From positions 26,252,657-26,316,656 of the forward strand of contig CM070632.1 of the NCBI GenBank assembly GCA_036346255.1: a stretch of DNA of 64,000 nt. Reading direction: 5' to 3'. The notes beneath the pieces were generated by a model, which saw only the letters and a list, made by a program, of their open reading frames with translations, ran no database searches and was not told the DNA's origin. The stretch comes from Ampelocalamus luodianensis. Taxonomy: Eukaryota; Streptophyta; Magnoliopsida; Poales; Poaceae. Shown in pieces: positions 37,336-49,100 of the stretch; positions within the stretch are counted from its first letter, which is position 1; the number at the start of each line of letters is the position of its first letter. Position numbers and translations under genes: made by a program.

Positions 37336-38763
37336 TCAAAGAGGACCAAAAAGGTCATGCACCAAAGATCCGAAGGCTTGATCGGAATGAGGTTGTTCTG
37401 CAAATGGATCTTCAGGAGAGGAGTGATCTTCAATAAGAGTAGCAGCTGGCTCTTTTGGAGTAGGTGCAACTGGATCGATGATTTGAAGTGGATTTTTAAG
37501 GAAACGGGTCAGAGAAGATGGAGCAATATGACCCTGAGGAGTTGGAGTTTCTGAAGATGAGGGAGCAGGAATCACAGGAGTTTGAGATACTGGAGATGCT
37601 TGTGCTGAAGGAGTTGGGGTTGGAGACACTGGAGCTTCTTGCGTTGCAGGAGCTGGAGCTGAAGATGGGTTAACCCGACGACGAGTGTAGCGCTGAGGAG
37701 TAGTTAGAAGTTTCTCCACAGAAGAGACTGCTTCTGATAGGGCAGCTATCCTTTTGTTAGTCTCATTATGAAATTCTAACTGTGCTGTCCTCATCTCCTA
37801 TTGAGTGGCTTTAAGTTGCAGCAGATTATTAAGGATAAATTGCTGATTTTTGAGGACTTGAGCAAGCATTACTTGATTCAGAGCAGCTTCTGCATTTTCT
37901 TCTTCTGGAGCATGTTGTTCTTGCTGTCCTGGTTGCTCCTGAAAAGCAATGGAATGACCTTCTCTTGGCTTGTAAGCCTTATGTGCAGATCCCAGACTTC
38001 CATGATAGTCAAACTTGCTCAGTATCAAAGCCATGATATAGGGTGCATAGTATATTCTTTTGACTCTATCATTCTTTGAAGAATCTATGCCCCTAATAAT
38101 GATATCTACCACATCAAATTTCCTTCCATGTGAAATATTGTCAATGATATTCCAGGCATGTCCTCTCACAGCATCAAAATTCCCACTTTTTGGTAGAAAA
38201 GTGTGATTGATAATTCTATTGATCAGACTAGGTATGGGTAGTAGACCATGGATTTTACCTGAAGTGGTCCTGACATTCCTGTCATAGAACTTTGTCCAAG
38301 CAGGAGCTAATAAAGCAGGTCTGTCATAGAGTTTTTTTCCATCTGCCAGATGGTGTTCTTAGAACACGCTCAAAATCAGCCTTGCTACTTTCCAAGTAGC
38401 GAGTCACTGTTATCCATTGAATGTTTGAGAAATATGAGGAAATATGTACTGTGGCATAAAACTGTCTTATTATGTCCTCATCATAGTCATTACTTAGCTC
38501 CACAAGATCATTCAGACCAACTCTTTGAAATAGACTGTATACCCCATTATATTTGTCCAAAGAGTTTATATGTACCCAACTGATCCACTTATGATCCGCA
38601 AACTTTTTGTGATGACCATATATCTGATCATGGACTTGTTCTTGAAATCTGGTGTGGAATCTAGGGTTGATGGAGTTTGCAGGGAGATTAAACTGATTCT
38701 TATGGCGCAGACTGGCATAATCTTCTGCTGAGATCAGTCTTAGATCAATGTGAGGTTCTTCTG
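37336..38763 (-). pseudogene. Long broken ORF of the unclassified insertion, C-terminal part
   Basis: Continues the frame that starts at 43054 and is interrupted by the solo LTR. It reads HIDLRLISAEDYASL, then SLDKYNGVYSLFQRVGLNDL and DEDIIRQFYATVHISSYF, a pattern like the putative plant transposon protein domain found in grass retroelement-like ORFs. It then passes a frameshift in an A-run near 38335 and continues as LIDG-free sequence DVVDIIIRGIDSSKNDRVKR and YAPYIMALILSKFDY. A TAG at 37798-37800 precedes a proline-rich tail (SPTPTPSAQASPVSQTP). The function is unknown; family assignment is by recall of the pattern, not a search. Confidence 0.6.
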
Positions 38764-41700
38764 TGTAACAGCCCTAACTTAGGGTTTGTATTTCAAATGT
38801 AAAATTTTGAGGAGAAATAAAAACTTATGTTGTCTCTTCAAATCATTTGAAAGTTTCTACATTTTTCCCTAGCAATTTCCATTTTCTAGAATTAAATTCT
38901 TGTGAATAGAAATTGTTGTCAGCACATTCTTAGCCTTCAAACTTGTGATCATCCCCTAGGAATATTTTTCCTGTCATCTTGATCATCCTATCTACCTCCC
39001 TGAATTATTTCACAATTTTTAGATTTTATTTGCTATTTCAAATGGCCAAGTCAAACTAGTTGAAAATCTGGTCAAACCCTAGGTCAGCATGCTTGTGAAT
39101 TTTCTGCAGAACTTTTCAGTGCATAAAAAGTTCTGGAAAATTTATGCAATGTTGATATCTGTCTCAAGTAGCTACCATAAAAATTTCGGAATTTTTGGAG
39201 CTCGGGAACTATCTCTAAAAATTCCCTAAACTCTCTCAGCTTTTAAACTCAAAACCAGAAAACACTGTTTGTCGGCCCCGAACCACACTTGGGCTCGAGT
39301 CCGACCGCACTAATGGACTCGGTCGCGTCAACTAATCGCACCGCCCGAGTCCAATCTATCGTGACCGTCCGATGAAGATCGAACGATCCACGCCGCGTCG
39401 CGCAACCGACTGTCCGAATGCATACACCAATCCCACCGCCCATTTCGAGATCCAACGGTCGGTGCGTTGTCGATCAAATCAAACCACCGGTTCGCACCGC
39501 TGTCCGTCCGCCGGCGGTGGACCCTACCGCCGATTCGCCTCGTCTTCTCCGCACTCACCGGAGCTCGCGCGCTCGCGCATGGGTGCCACGCACCTCGCGC
39601 CGCCACCTATTTGCCCTCGTGTCCGTCCGTGGAGCATCGCGAGCTTTATAACCTCACCGCACTCATTCATTCATCGCTTCTTCGCTCTCTCACTTTCTCC
39701 GCCCGCTTCTGCTTTTGGCGGCGAAGAGGACGAAGGTAGCGCCGCCGTGTTAGCGCCGCCTTGATTTCGCAACCACGCCACCGTGATCCACGCCGACGCC
39801 GCCTCCATTTTGCCCAACCCGGTCCTGGCGCCCGATGGATCACCAGGGCGATATCGTCGTCTCGCCTCCGGCGATCTCGCCCCGCAAGCTCGTTTGTGAT
39901 CGGTGAGTTTCTAGCTCCGCCAACTAGTCCCTTAGGATCGCATCGATGCAATCGAATCTAACGGTGGGCTTATTTCGCCTTTTGTGCATCGTTGCGCGCG
40001 CGACCCATTCTTCTCCAAGCTTGGTTTTCCGCCACCGTGGAAATTCCGCCACCTCGTGCTTTCTTCGTCGGCGTTATCGTGTGCTTCTTGCTCTCGGTGT
40101 TGGGGCGGCTTGCGCGCACCTTCCGAGTCTTCTAGAAGCTTGTCGCGTCCTCTCGCGAAGCCGCATCTTCTTCTCCGCCTCCGTTCGCCGCCCGCCGCCG
40201 CATCCCCGTGGTCGCGTCACCGCCATCGAAGTTCGTGAGATCTTCGCGAACCCGAAGGTATCACTCACTCGCCGTAAACCCGCCGTTAGCAAGTTGATTC
40301 TTGCGGCGCGCGCCGTCCCCGTCGCGGCGCGGTGAGCCGCGGTGGAGTTAGTTTAGCGCTAATCTTGTTTAGCTCGAGTCACCGCCATGTGGGTCCATGC
40401 CGTCGCTAGGGTGTAGCTCGGGTTATACGTTTTTTCTGTCGGGAAGCGATTTCTGCTGTGTATATGTTAGAAGTACACCTTGATAAGTCAAAGGCGATTC
40501 TTAGAATACGCCGACGCCACCTTCGCGCAAAGCGGTTCCGTCAAGACTTTCGCCGCCCGCTGTCGTTGTCCGGGACTAGTTGGTGTGGGTAGAAAAAGGA
40601 TTTAATGCTTTAGTATTTCGTAATATGTTTTCTGTAATCGTTAATTCATTTAAACTTAGAAAATGCATAACTAATTCAATTTTTATCCAAATTGCATGAA
40701 ACCAGTGCTGTTAATTTTCATTTTAAGTGTACTATTTGATAAAATTAGCTTCATCCATGTCTCTGTAGCAAAAATCTGTTAGCTAATAAAATGATGTCTT
40801 ATGTATCTTCTAAATTAGAAAATGCATATCTCTTTCAATAATTGTCCAAATTCATTGAACCCAATTCTGTAAAATTCCATTTTCAGTATATTAATTGTTA
40901 GGATAGGTTTCAGATACTAGTTATGTTCATAAAAATTTGTTAAGTATTTAACTAGTGCTTTGATGTGTTTATAACTTAGAAAATTCATAGAAAATTCTTA
41001 ATAACTTAAAATGATTTGTTCTCTGTTTCTTAAATTTTGTTATGTCATGCTTAGGCTGCTGTGTGAGTTTTGGCTTGTTTTGATGTTGTTGTATGTTTGA
41101 GTTTTGTCGGTGTTATTCGTTCTTATTTGCTGTTATGTTCGATCGTTAGGCTTCGATATTTGCGGCAACCCTGAGGACGATCCTCATAACAACTTGAGCA
41201 ACAAAGCAACAAGCAAGCGTTTGATCATGTTTATCCCAGTATTTTAAAGTCTAATATTTTGTTTCAACTGTATGTATGCATCGCTTAATTTGTGTTAAAT
41301 TGATTAGTTAAATCCGTAGCTGCATATCCTGTAGACAAAACATTGACCTCTACTACCTGAGCCTAGGTTATTTGCTGTGATTAGAGGTCGCTGGATGATC
41401 TCTTGTCACTTAGTAGATCCGAGTCAAATTGCTTAGACATGCTTAGTATCGGTAGAAATGGGCGGTTATCGACTTAGTCGGTAACCTTGATCACACAAAA
41501 TTTTATATAACTTTATATTTCAGCATTTCTGCCATGTTTAATTGCAAAACTAAAAATGAAAACAAAAATGATTTAGACGCGGGCACAATGGTAAGATTGG
41601 TGTGATCTATTGGGTGTGATCGAAAGGTGCCCGGTCAATTAAGGACCGAACATCTTGTGAGTTTCTGTTATCCAGGCATTTCGGCGTGCTAACCACACTA

Positions 41701-42820
41701 GAGGGTATGGGACCTCTCTTGACCTAGTACTTTGGCGTGTATTGGCTCCGGGTCGCAGGAGGTCGCAGGAGGGATGGAGGTGGGAGCATGGTAGTTGTCC
41801 GAAGAGCTTTATCCTGAGTGGGTAGTTGTCTCTTCGGCTTTACCATGTAAGCGTATGGATTTCTATCCATACGAGCGGCTCATAGTTAATACACAATATT
41901 GGAAAAAGTCTCAGAGGACTTAGTGTGCTTGCATACCTTCTAAGTGTGCTTTGGCTTAAAGGCGGTCTGAAGTGTGGGTACAGTGGTACACCCCTGCAGG
42001 GTTAAAAAGTATTCGAATAGCCTCGTCCTAGGTGATGGACACGCTTGGGTAAGCTTATCGAGAGTTAGACTACAACATTTGAATTAAAACTTGATGGGTG
42101 GTACGAATCTGGGATTCGTGCTATTGTTGTGGTGACTATTGGGATAATCACTTCTAGGTTGTTTATCTTTCACTTTTATTATTATTATCCTTACTGTTAT
42201 TTCAACATTAAAAATGAATTGCAAACTTGCCTTTAAAACTGTATTACATTATTGCAAATAAAGTTGGCTTTCTGCAAATGAACCATATGGCCTCCACCAG
42301 ACAAGCCTGCATGTAGCACATGAATAGGTCTGCTAGTTCACACGTCAGTCTTGCGGGTACAAAGATAATCTTTGTACTCAGGTGCTTTGCTTAATGTTTT
42401 TGTTGCAGAGGAAGAAGGTGAGCCCCAAGGGCCTCACTTCTGTGAGCTGTGTTGCCGATTCGTGGACGACTAGACTTGGCGGTCCGGTCAGATGCCTTGT
42501 GGGTTGAAGGCACACTGATTGGCTTTGTTTATAGCCATCTTATGGCACTTTTGCTTCCGCTGTCGTTCTTGTTATTTGTGTATCTTTTGGGCCGGTCGGC
42601 CTGTGTCTGTAATAACCTCTACTATTTGTTTATCTTCCGTTTGGTAGTGTGGTGTTTGGACTCTATGTTTGGAATGGAGTTGATGTCTAATTTTGTACCG
42701 AGGTGTGTATACTGCGTTCTGGGAAGTATACATATCTCGAGGATCAGTTTATTTGATTTGTGATGCTAGGACCAGGAGGTTGGTTAAGCATTACAAGCCA
42801 AATAAACTGGGGTCCTCACA
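38764..42820 (+). repeat. Solo LTR of the Tekay family (4057 bp)
   Basis: Perfect 5-bp duplication TTCTG on both sides (38759-38763, 42821-42825). It starts TGTAACAGCCCTAACTTAGG and ends GGGGTCCTCACA, closely matching the LTRs of the 7801-21230 element but clearly a different copy or subfamily. There is no interior, so two LTRs have recombined. GC-rich 39240-40340 contains long chance ORFs. Confidence 0.95.
41464..42377 (+). other. Conserved multi-stem-loop block in the LTR
   Basis: Short hairpins follow one another: 41464-41486 (GGTTATCGAC / GTCGGTAACC), 41852-41873 (CGTATGGAT / ATCCATACG), 42010-42019 (TATTCGAATA), 42103-42119 (ACGAATC / GATTCGT), 42132-42151 (GTGACTAT / ATAATCAC) and 42357-42377 (GTACAAAGAT / ATCTTTGTAC). 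The same series occurs in the other long LTRs here: around 8230-9135, 17350-18247, 50060-50960 and 57729-58625. Several arms differ between families while pairing is kept. Confidence 0.7.
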
Positions 42821-43054
42821 TTCTGGTTCTCCCATCTCCTCATCAGAATGAATTTGAACTTCGGCTCGTCGAGTCGATCCGATCCGCATCCGCATCCAGC
42901 CAGAGGATCTTTCCTCATTTTCAGACTCATTTGATGCTGGTCCTTTGCCCCTATCTTGTGTTTCTTGAACTGAGACAGCAGGAAGGTGAGCTGAAGAGGA
43001 TTGCCCTTTAGAGGCAACACCTGTCTTGCGAGGTATACCTCTCGTTCTTGGCAT
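42821..43054 (-). pseudogene. N-terminal part of the broken ORF of the unclassified insertion
   Basis: ATG at 43054-43052 begins MPRTRGIPRKTG, a basic start followed by a Ser/Glu-rich stretch (GPASNESENEERSSG) and EEMGEPE. The frame runs straight into the solo LTR insertion point and continues on its far side at 38763 with the 5-bp duplication included, so the LTR inserted into this gene. Confidence 0.7.
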
Positions 43055-43145
43055 CTTGACATAGATAAGATAGATAAAGAATTAGACAAGATGGTTCTGA
43101 AATGGGTTTGGATCGGTCCTTTCTATTTGTGTCAGGGCAATTGGT

Positions 43146-43680
43146 AATACCGTTGTTTAAATGTGGTAGTACCGCTTTTCCTGTGCCTGTTCTAGGGCAC
43201 AATTTTCCTCGAAATTTTGGGTATTTCTAATGGATTGAATCCATGAAATAGATGCGTAAACATTATATTACCCAAGATTAGCAAATTTGCCCATAAGAAC
43301 TTTGTTAACCATCCACATTTCATTATGAACCAAAGAGACCTAGGGTTTCAAATGCAAGGTAAGGGAGATGATTAAAATGGATTTTACCTTGTGATTCGAG
43401 GGAGATGAACAATAGAGATGCAAGAAATTGGCATGATTCAACAAATAACCGAGGAACTTTGAGGATTTTCCGAGGAGGTTTTTGAGTGCGGTTCTTCGGG
43501 AGAGAGAAGAACAGACGAGCGAAACGACTGGTTTGAAGGGACTAGAAGAGAAGGGTACGGAAGTACCGCTTGGGTAAAAGAGGCAGTGACTTGACCGAAG
43601 GGGTTGAGTCTTTTACACAAAAACGGTAGTTTCGCTGACTACTCGCCGGTAGTACCGCAAAGACGGTAATACCGCACGTT
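43146..43680. repeat. Cluster of GGTAGTACCGC motifs, right side of the unclassified insertion
   Basis: Copies near 43146, 43165, 43559, 43622, 43648 and 43663, with a core matching the left-side cluster. The presence of the same short words close to both ends recalls subterminal repeats of DNA transposons. Confidence 0.65.
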
Positions 43681-43716
43681 CAATCCAGTCGTAAGGTGCA
43701 ACCACGCAGCCTCGCT

Positions 43717-43902
43717 GTAGGTTATCTAGTTGTCAGAAAAATTCAGAGACAAGCAAATCGCAACAAACTTTCACCCAAGTGGGAAGGTCCATACACTGTG
43801 GTCGAAGTCACCCGACCAGGTTCGATACGATTAGCTATGTCGGACGGGCAAATTTTGTCTAATTCTTAGAATATTGATCAATTGCGTAAGTTCTTTGTAT
43901 AA
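43717..43902 (+). pseudogene. Integrase C-terminal tail of the Tat element
   Basis: Downstream flank of the unclassified insertion. It reads LVVRKIQRQ, LSPKWEGPYTVVEVTRPGSI, LAMSDGQIL, a TAG at 43867, then NIDQLRKFFV and TAA at 43900. This is the end of a Gypsy integrase. With the insertion and one TGTAGGTT copy removed, codons join in frame to the KKPV end at 35005, so the element probably already lacked RT, RNase H and integrase core before the insertion. Confidence 0.8.
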
Positions 43903-44280
43903 TTTCTTATATTCATTTCATTTCATATTTCAAAAAAGATGCATTTCCTTTTCAAGATAAGTATAGTTGTTTGTAATTATTATTCGTTGCTTGTGGTCAC
44001 ATATCATTATTGTTTACATTGGTCAGAGAAGACACTCATTCTCTCTGATATCCCTTTCAAAAACACCAAGAGGGGTCTCCATTACTCATTGGTTGTGACT
44101 TGATTGTCAAACTACGAGTAAAAGGAGAAATACACACACAATTTATATGATTTTGTTTTTCCTCCGGAATTTGAAGATTAACTTTCTTTATTTCAACATT
44201 CTATTCTACTCTTGTTCTACTCATTTTCTTGGTCTACTGCTTCTTTAGTAAAGTTCATCTACTAATATAAGCAGTCGGGG
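43903..44280 (+). other. 3' untranslated part of the Tat element, ending at its polypurine tract
   Basis: T-rich non-coding DNA that ends with GCAGTCGGGGGCTA (44271-44284), a polypurine-tract-like motif of this lineage. The 3' LTR expected after it is absent; Sirevirus sequence follows directly. Confidence 0.55.
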
Positions 44281-44296
44281 GCTAGAAAATATATGA

Positions 44297-45960
44297 GTAT
44301 TTAATAACAATCTCCCCCTTGATGAACACATTGGCAATTCCCCACAAATGCAAGTTTTAAGGTTTGAAAAGTAAAAACTCAACGTTTTCGCGCAAAGGCA
44401 CAACTTGGTCCATATGCAAGAAAAAGCAAAGGAAATGACCAAGCTGGCTTCAGAATAGCATCAGCAAGTGAGATAAGGCAAAAGAAAGCAAGAAGGCTTC
44501 AGTTTCCAAAGACGAGTCAAAATTCTCACTTAAGGTCCATATGAAAAAACAATTGTTCGAAATGACCTTTGATCATGGTGAGGATCAAGAATTGCAATTC
44601 AAGTTCAGAAAGAGCAATAAGACCATAAGAATGCAAATAAGAAACTCCCCCTCACTATGTTCCTCAAATTTCAGAAAATTTCAAATTCTCCAATTTTCTC
44701 CCCCTTTTTAACACCTTTAAATCTTCTCCCCTTTACACATCTTGAAACATCTTCTCCCCCTTTGACAATGGAGTCATCAAGGAATCACGCCTTCCTCTCG
44801 TCCAGAGATAACAAATGCAGAATGAGGAAAAAGCATAAAAAGGAGCATGCATGAAATGCAATGGAGTGGCTTCATATTTTTGTATTTTTCAATTTTGATT
44901 TCAAGAAGCTTTGGAGATTACCCAAAAGAACAAGCTAGCATTTCTAAAATTGCACAAACAACATATCAGCCTGAAAGCGCTAGCAAGATCATGATAAAAC
45001 ATATATAACAAAGCTAAAGCAAGAAGGCTCAATATAAAGCAATAAATTTTAGCATTTTAAGCAAAGCTTCAAATCTAGCAAGTCCATCAACAGAGATCCT
45101 AAGATAATAATGGCCATGTCAAAATGTCAATGTGAGACCAAGAAGCTAACAATGACCACATTAAGAGACAAACAGGTCCTGAATTGAATCATTTTGCTCA
45201 ATTTTTCTCAACTGCCCATTTTTCAACAGTTTTTCATTTGAAATGAATATTGAAGTTGATTAAAGGTATATCTTAGTGAAGAAGATCCTGGACTAGGAGC
45301 CATCCACAAACTCTTCCTAAGCTTCTACCAGGGCGACAAATCTTGAGGTTCATGTCAATTGTGACAAGTAGTCCCCATGAGATCGTCTGGATCATCAAAC
45401 TATCTCCAAGTTCATGTTTATGACATGCAGTCTCGTGAGAATAGTTTGGCACATTTTAAGCACAAGACAATCTTTAACTTTGATTTTTCATTTTTCACAA
45501 GAGCAGATTTAGATTCTTAAAAGAACAAGAAGCTCAAGCAATGATCAATACTAGATTCAAGAGCTAACACCGCAATTTTGACAGGGCCAATGTCCTAAAA
45601 GGAGTACTAATTGCGCAACTAGCTAAAACATCCACAAATTGCAGTTTTTAGTTCAAGTTGTCTTAAAGTTCTGGCTCATTCAGTAAAGACTTAGCTACAC
45701 ATGTGAAAGCATGATAATTCTAGCAAGTCAAAGAACTAGACATGGCATTGAGCAGAATTGAAATACTAAAGCTCAAGAGGGTAATAAGCAAAGCTTCATC
45801 AATTTTAAAAGACAAGCAGAAAAGCTTATATTACAATGCATCTTTTTGGATTTTCATATAAATGCAATATGATACAATGAGATGCGAGACGGACTCAAAA
45901 AAACCTAAAAAGATCAAAAAGTTCAAAAGAAGATCAAGAAAAGATCAAACTCCCCCTCAA
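44297..45960 (-). promoter_or_regulatory. Multiple polypurine tracts of the Sirevirus element
   Basis: On the plus strand CTCCCC-type tracts (purine tracts on the minus strand) occur at 44311-44319, 44645-44652, 44697-44708, near 44730, 44752-44762 and 45950-45957. Repeated polypurine tracts between pol and the 3' LTR are a known mark of Sireviruses. No coding ORF is recognisable between them. Confidence 0.75.
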
Positions 45961-46129
45961 ACCAAACCGTAGTGATAAATTACCCCTAACTCACTTCTCA
46001 AGGTGGCAAACCTAGTTGGATCTAAAGGCTTGATGAGGATATCAGCCAACTGAGCCTCGGACTCCACGAAATGCAGCACAATATCACCCTTCTCGACATG
46101 ATCTCTAAGAAAGTGATAGCGAATGTCTA
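45957..46129 (-). pseudogene. C-terminal end of Sirevirus RNase H
   Basis: Starts at the Gypsy insertion point with DIRYHFLRDHVEKGDIVLHF, then QLADILIKPLDPTRF and the terminal GVIYHYGLV, and ends with TGA... the stop on the minus strand just before a polypurine tract at 45950-45957. This is the usual end of Copia Pol. The rest of RNase H lies neither here nor at 59032, so it was deleted. Confidence 0.88.
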
Positions 46130-49100
46130 TGTAACATCCCAATTTTGGGCTTGTGTTTCAAATGTAAGAAAATGAGTAGAAATTAAAACTTTTTCTTACA
46201 TCATGTATTTCCTAGTTGTACTGAACAAGTGTTGTACAAGAAGTTATGGAAATACAAAGTCACGAGTCTTTTGATCCAAATCTTGATCCTTCAAAAACAA
46301 TCTTGTCAAACCTTTTGATCATCTCCTGGAAATATTTTTCCTAAGTTCTTGGGATGGTATGTGGCCCCTCTGAAAAATTTCACAATTTTTGGATATTGTT
46401 TGAATATTTATGGAGGTCAGTCAAACCTACTTAAATTCTGGTCAAACTGGGGACCAGCACCTTGTGGGATTTTTGGAGGAAAATGTATTAGCACAAAAAC
46501 CTCTGGAAATTTTATACAAGGTCAATAACTCAGCTAGCAAGTTCCTGTAAAAAATTCAGAATTTTTGGAGTAGTTTTGCTACCTCTTTTAAATCCTCAAA
46601 AGTCTCAGCTTTAATTAAAACCTAAAAGCCTGATTCACTGTTCCTTGGGTTCGAGTCGGACTCGGGCTCGAGCCACTTGGTTGAGCCTGATCAACTAACT
46701 GCACCGAGCCCTTTCTAACGCGCGCGATCAATTTCGGCCGTTGGATTTGCATCGCTCGGCTCTCGTTGACGGATGCCGTTCGGGCCACCGCGATCGTTCC
46801 AGCCTTTTGAGCCGTTGGATTAAGATCAGGCCGTCCTTATTGAACGGGCTATTCGGGTCACCTGAAAGTCCCAATTGATCTCAGCCGTTCAATCTTGATC
46901 GGACCGCCCGATTGCTTGGAGCATTAGAAACCTCACCGACCCTTTCAATCGCAGCCGTCCATCTCAGATCTGACGGCCACGATTTCCTTCTCTGTTCTTC
47001 TTCCTCATCTGGTCCTCCGTGCGGCGCATGCAAGCAATGGCAGAAGGAGAGAGAGGGAGAGAGCGGTTGCGCATTGTCAAATTGAGCTCCCTCTCGTCAA
47101 CCTCACTCTGTGGGGCATTAAATGCACCCTAGGCTTTCGGCTCCTCCATCCCGAGTCTCAGTTGCTCCCATCATTTCTGGGTCCATGATCGTGCCATGAT
47201 CCGAGCTCACCATGGACTCATGTGTGTGCTCGAAACCCTAATCCTTCCTCTATAAATAACCCCGTAGTTCCTCCTGGTGTTCCTTTACACCACACTTTGC
47301 TCATTCTCTGTATTTGAGCTCAAAACCACTTCAAATCTTCAAAACGCCATTTTCAACCATGGAGCTCCAATGTGGATCTTGGTGTCCAGTGGTTCACCTT
47401 CAATATTTCTTCCACCCTTTTGAGCTCCTCAACTTCCTTTATATTTCCCCTAACTTAATTTTGGGTTGCATTCACAGGAATCACTCAATTTTAAGTTTGG
47501 AGATTTTCACGATTTCACCCCTTTCTTCTCCAACTCCGGTAAGTGGTTCTTTTTGCAATTGCTTACTTGTGGAGCTTGTGGGAACCCTAATGATGCTATT
47601 TTGATCACCCATTGGTGTTCATTTTGCTCAGATTGCCGTTTTCCACTTCATCTTCCTCGGCTCCGGTGAACTTCACCGTGTTCGAGTCTTCCCCGGCCAT
47701 CTTTGAAGCTCGTCTGCGTTAAGGTAGCTTCTATTTAGTCCCTAGAAGTGATGACACTCGCTTTCTCGACCGCAATGAGCTTTTGCTATTTTCATGTTTT
47801 CTGAAAATGGCTCCATCCTCGCTTTTCGGCTCATGACGTTCTAGACCTCCACCGCCGGCGAGGTCATCACCATTGGGTCCGCAACGCTATTGCGAACCCA
47901 TTTTGGTATTTTGTGGGCGCCGCCGCGACCGGAGTCGCCGGCGACAAGCCGCTGTTCTCGCTCGGTTTTTGTCAGCTGAGAAACTCCCGTTTTCGTCAAA
48001 TTATTAGGACACAGTTAATGCAATCATTGTCAATCATTAGAAGTATTAATTGTGTCTTAATCTGGCCTAAATGTCTCACTAACATGTGGGCCCAACCCTC
48101 TGTAATCACCCGCTGGCATTAACCTAGTGTTTTCGGACATCATTAATGCTAATGATTATCATTAAATCCCTGTCCTATCATTAATGTGTCTGAAATGGTC
48201 TTTTGTGTCACTGACGGATGGGCCCGTAGGCCTTAAACCTCAGTCTCGGGGTCATTAAGACTAATTATCGAGTTCATTAAATGTTAATCATTGTTAGCAT
48301 TTAATTGGTCCTAAATCGTCCCCTTGTGCCACTCGCCAGTGGGCCCCAATCACTTAAATCACCTGCTCAAAATCGTTAGGACACATTAATTGCTAATCAT
48401 CATTAATCATTGGTCATTAGTATTTAATTAGCTGTCCTAAAGATCCCCTTTAAGTCACTGCCATGTGGGACCTGAGCCCTGTGCACGTGTGTTAAAGTCC
48501 GCGTGTATGACTCTCAGTCACTGACATGCGACCCCTCGTGTCAGCGCTCCTAGTTGCACTTCGTTCATTGACCATCGTCCATTTCGCGATCTGCGATCCA
48601 GATCGTTGCGCCGATCGGGTCACCCGATCCTCTCATCGCTATGGGCCGTTCATCGCTTGATCAGCGGCTGTGGTTCGTGCGCTGTTCGGGTCACCCGAAC
48701 CACACTCATTATGGACCATCCGATTCTTGATCGACGGTCGTGATGTATTGAGCCGTTCGGGTCGCTCTCGCGCACCCTTCGCGCGCACCGTTGGATTCCA
48801 AATCAAAGGCCCATAGTTGTCCACGTCGATTCTTTTCTGGTTAAGTGTTGTTTATTTCTGTAAGTAGTTATTTGTCAACTGAAAAATTGTATCAAATCTT
48901 TAGAAAATTCATATCTAAATCAGAATAGATCCTTTTTAAATGAAACCAACTGCAATAAATTTGTATTTCACTAAAGTTTAATATAAAAATACTTTTAGCT
49001 ATGCTTGTGTGGTAGAAAATTATGTAATCTTTAATAGCTTGTTTTCTGCCATATTTGTATACTCCAGAATTGAATTAAAACTTAGAAAATGCATATCTTT

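Larger units (their letters stand above)
35013..43715 (-). mobile_element. Unclassified insertion in the Tat element (split by a solo LTR)
   Basis: Flanked by an 8-bp direct repeat TGTAGGTT (35005-35012 and 43716-43723), so it looks like an insertion of about 4.65 kb once the nested solo LTR and its duplicated 5 bp are removed. I find neither LTRs nor terminal inverted repeats at its ends (CAAGGATAACCGACTAGAGG left, CGCAGCCTCGC right). Both terminal regions carry many degenerate GCGGTACTACCGC / GCGGTAGTTCCGC words (35870-36515 and 43146-43680). The interior encodes one broken minus-strand protein. An alternative reading is an LTR element that lost its 5' LTR. The class is open. Confidence 0.6.

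Noticed and set aside
39372..40335. Several overlapping Arg/Pro-rich frames up to 130 codons
   Set aside because: GC-rich LTR promoter/leader DNA gives long chance frames on both strands.
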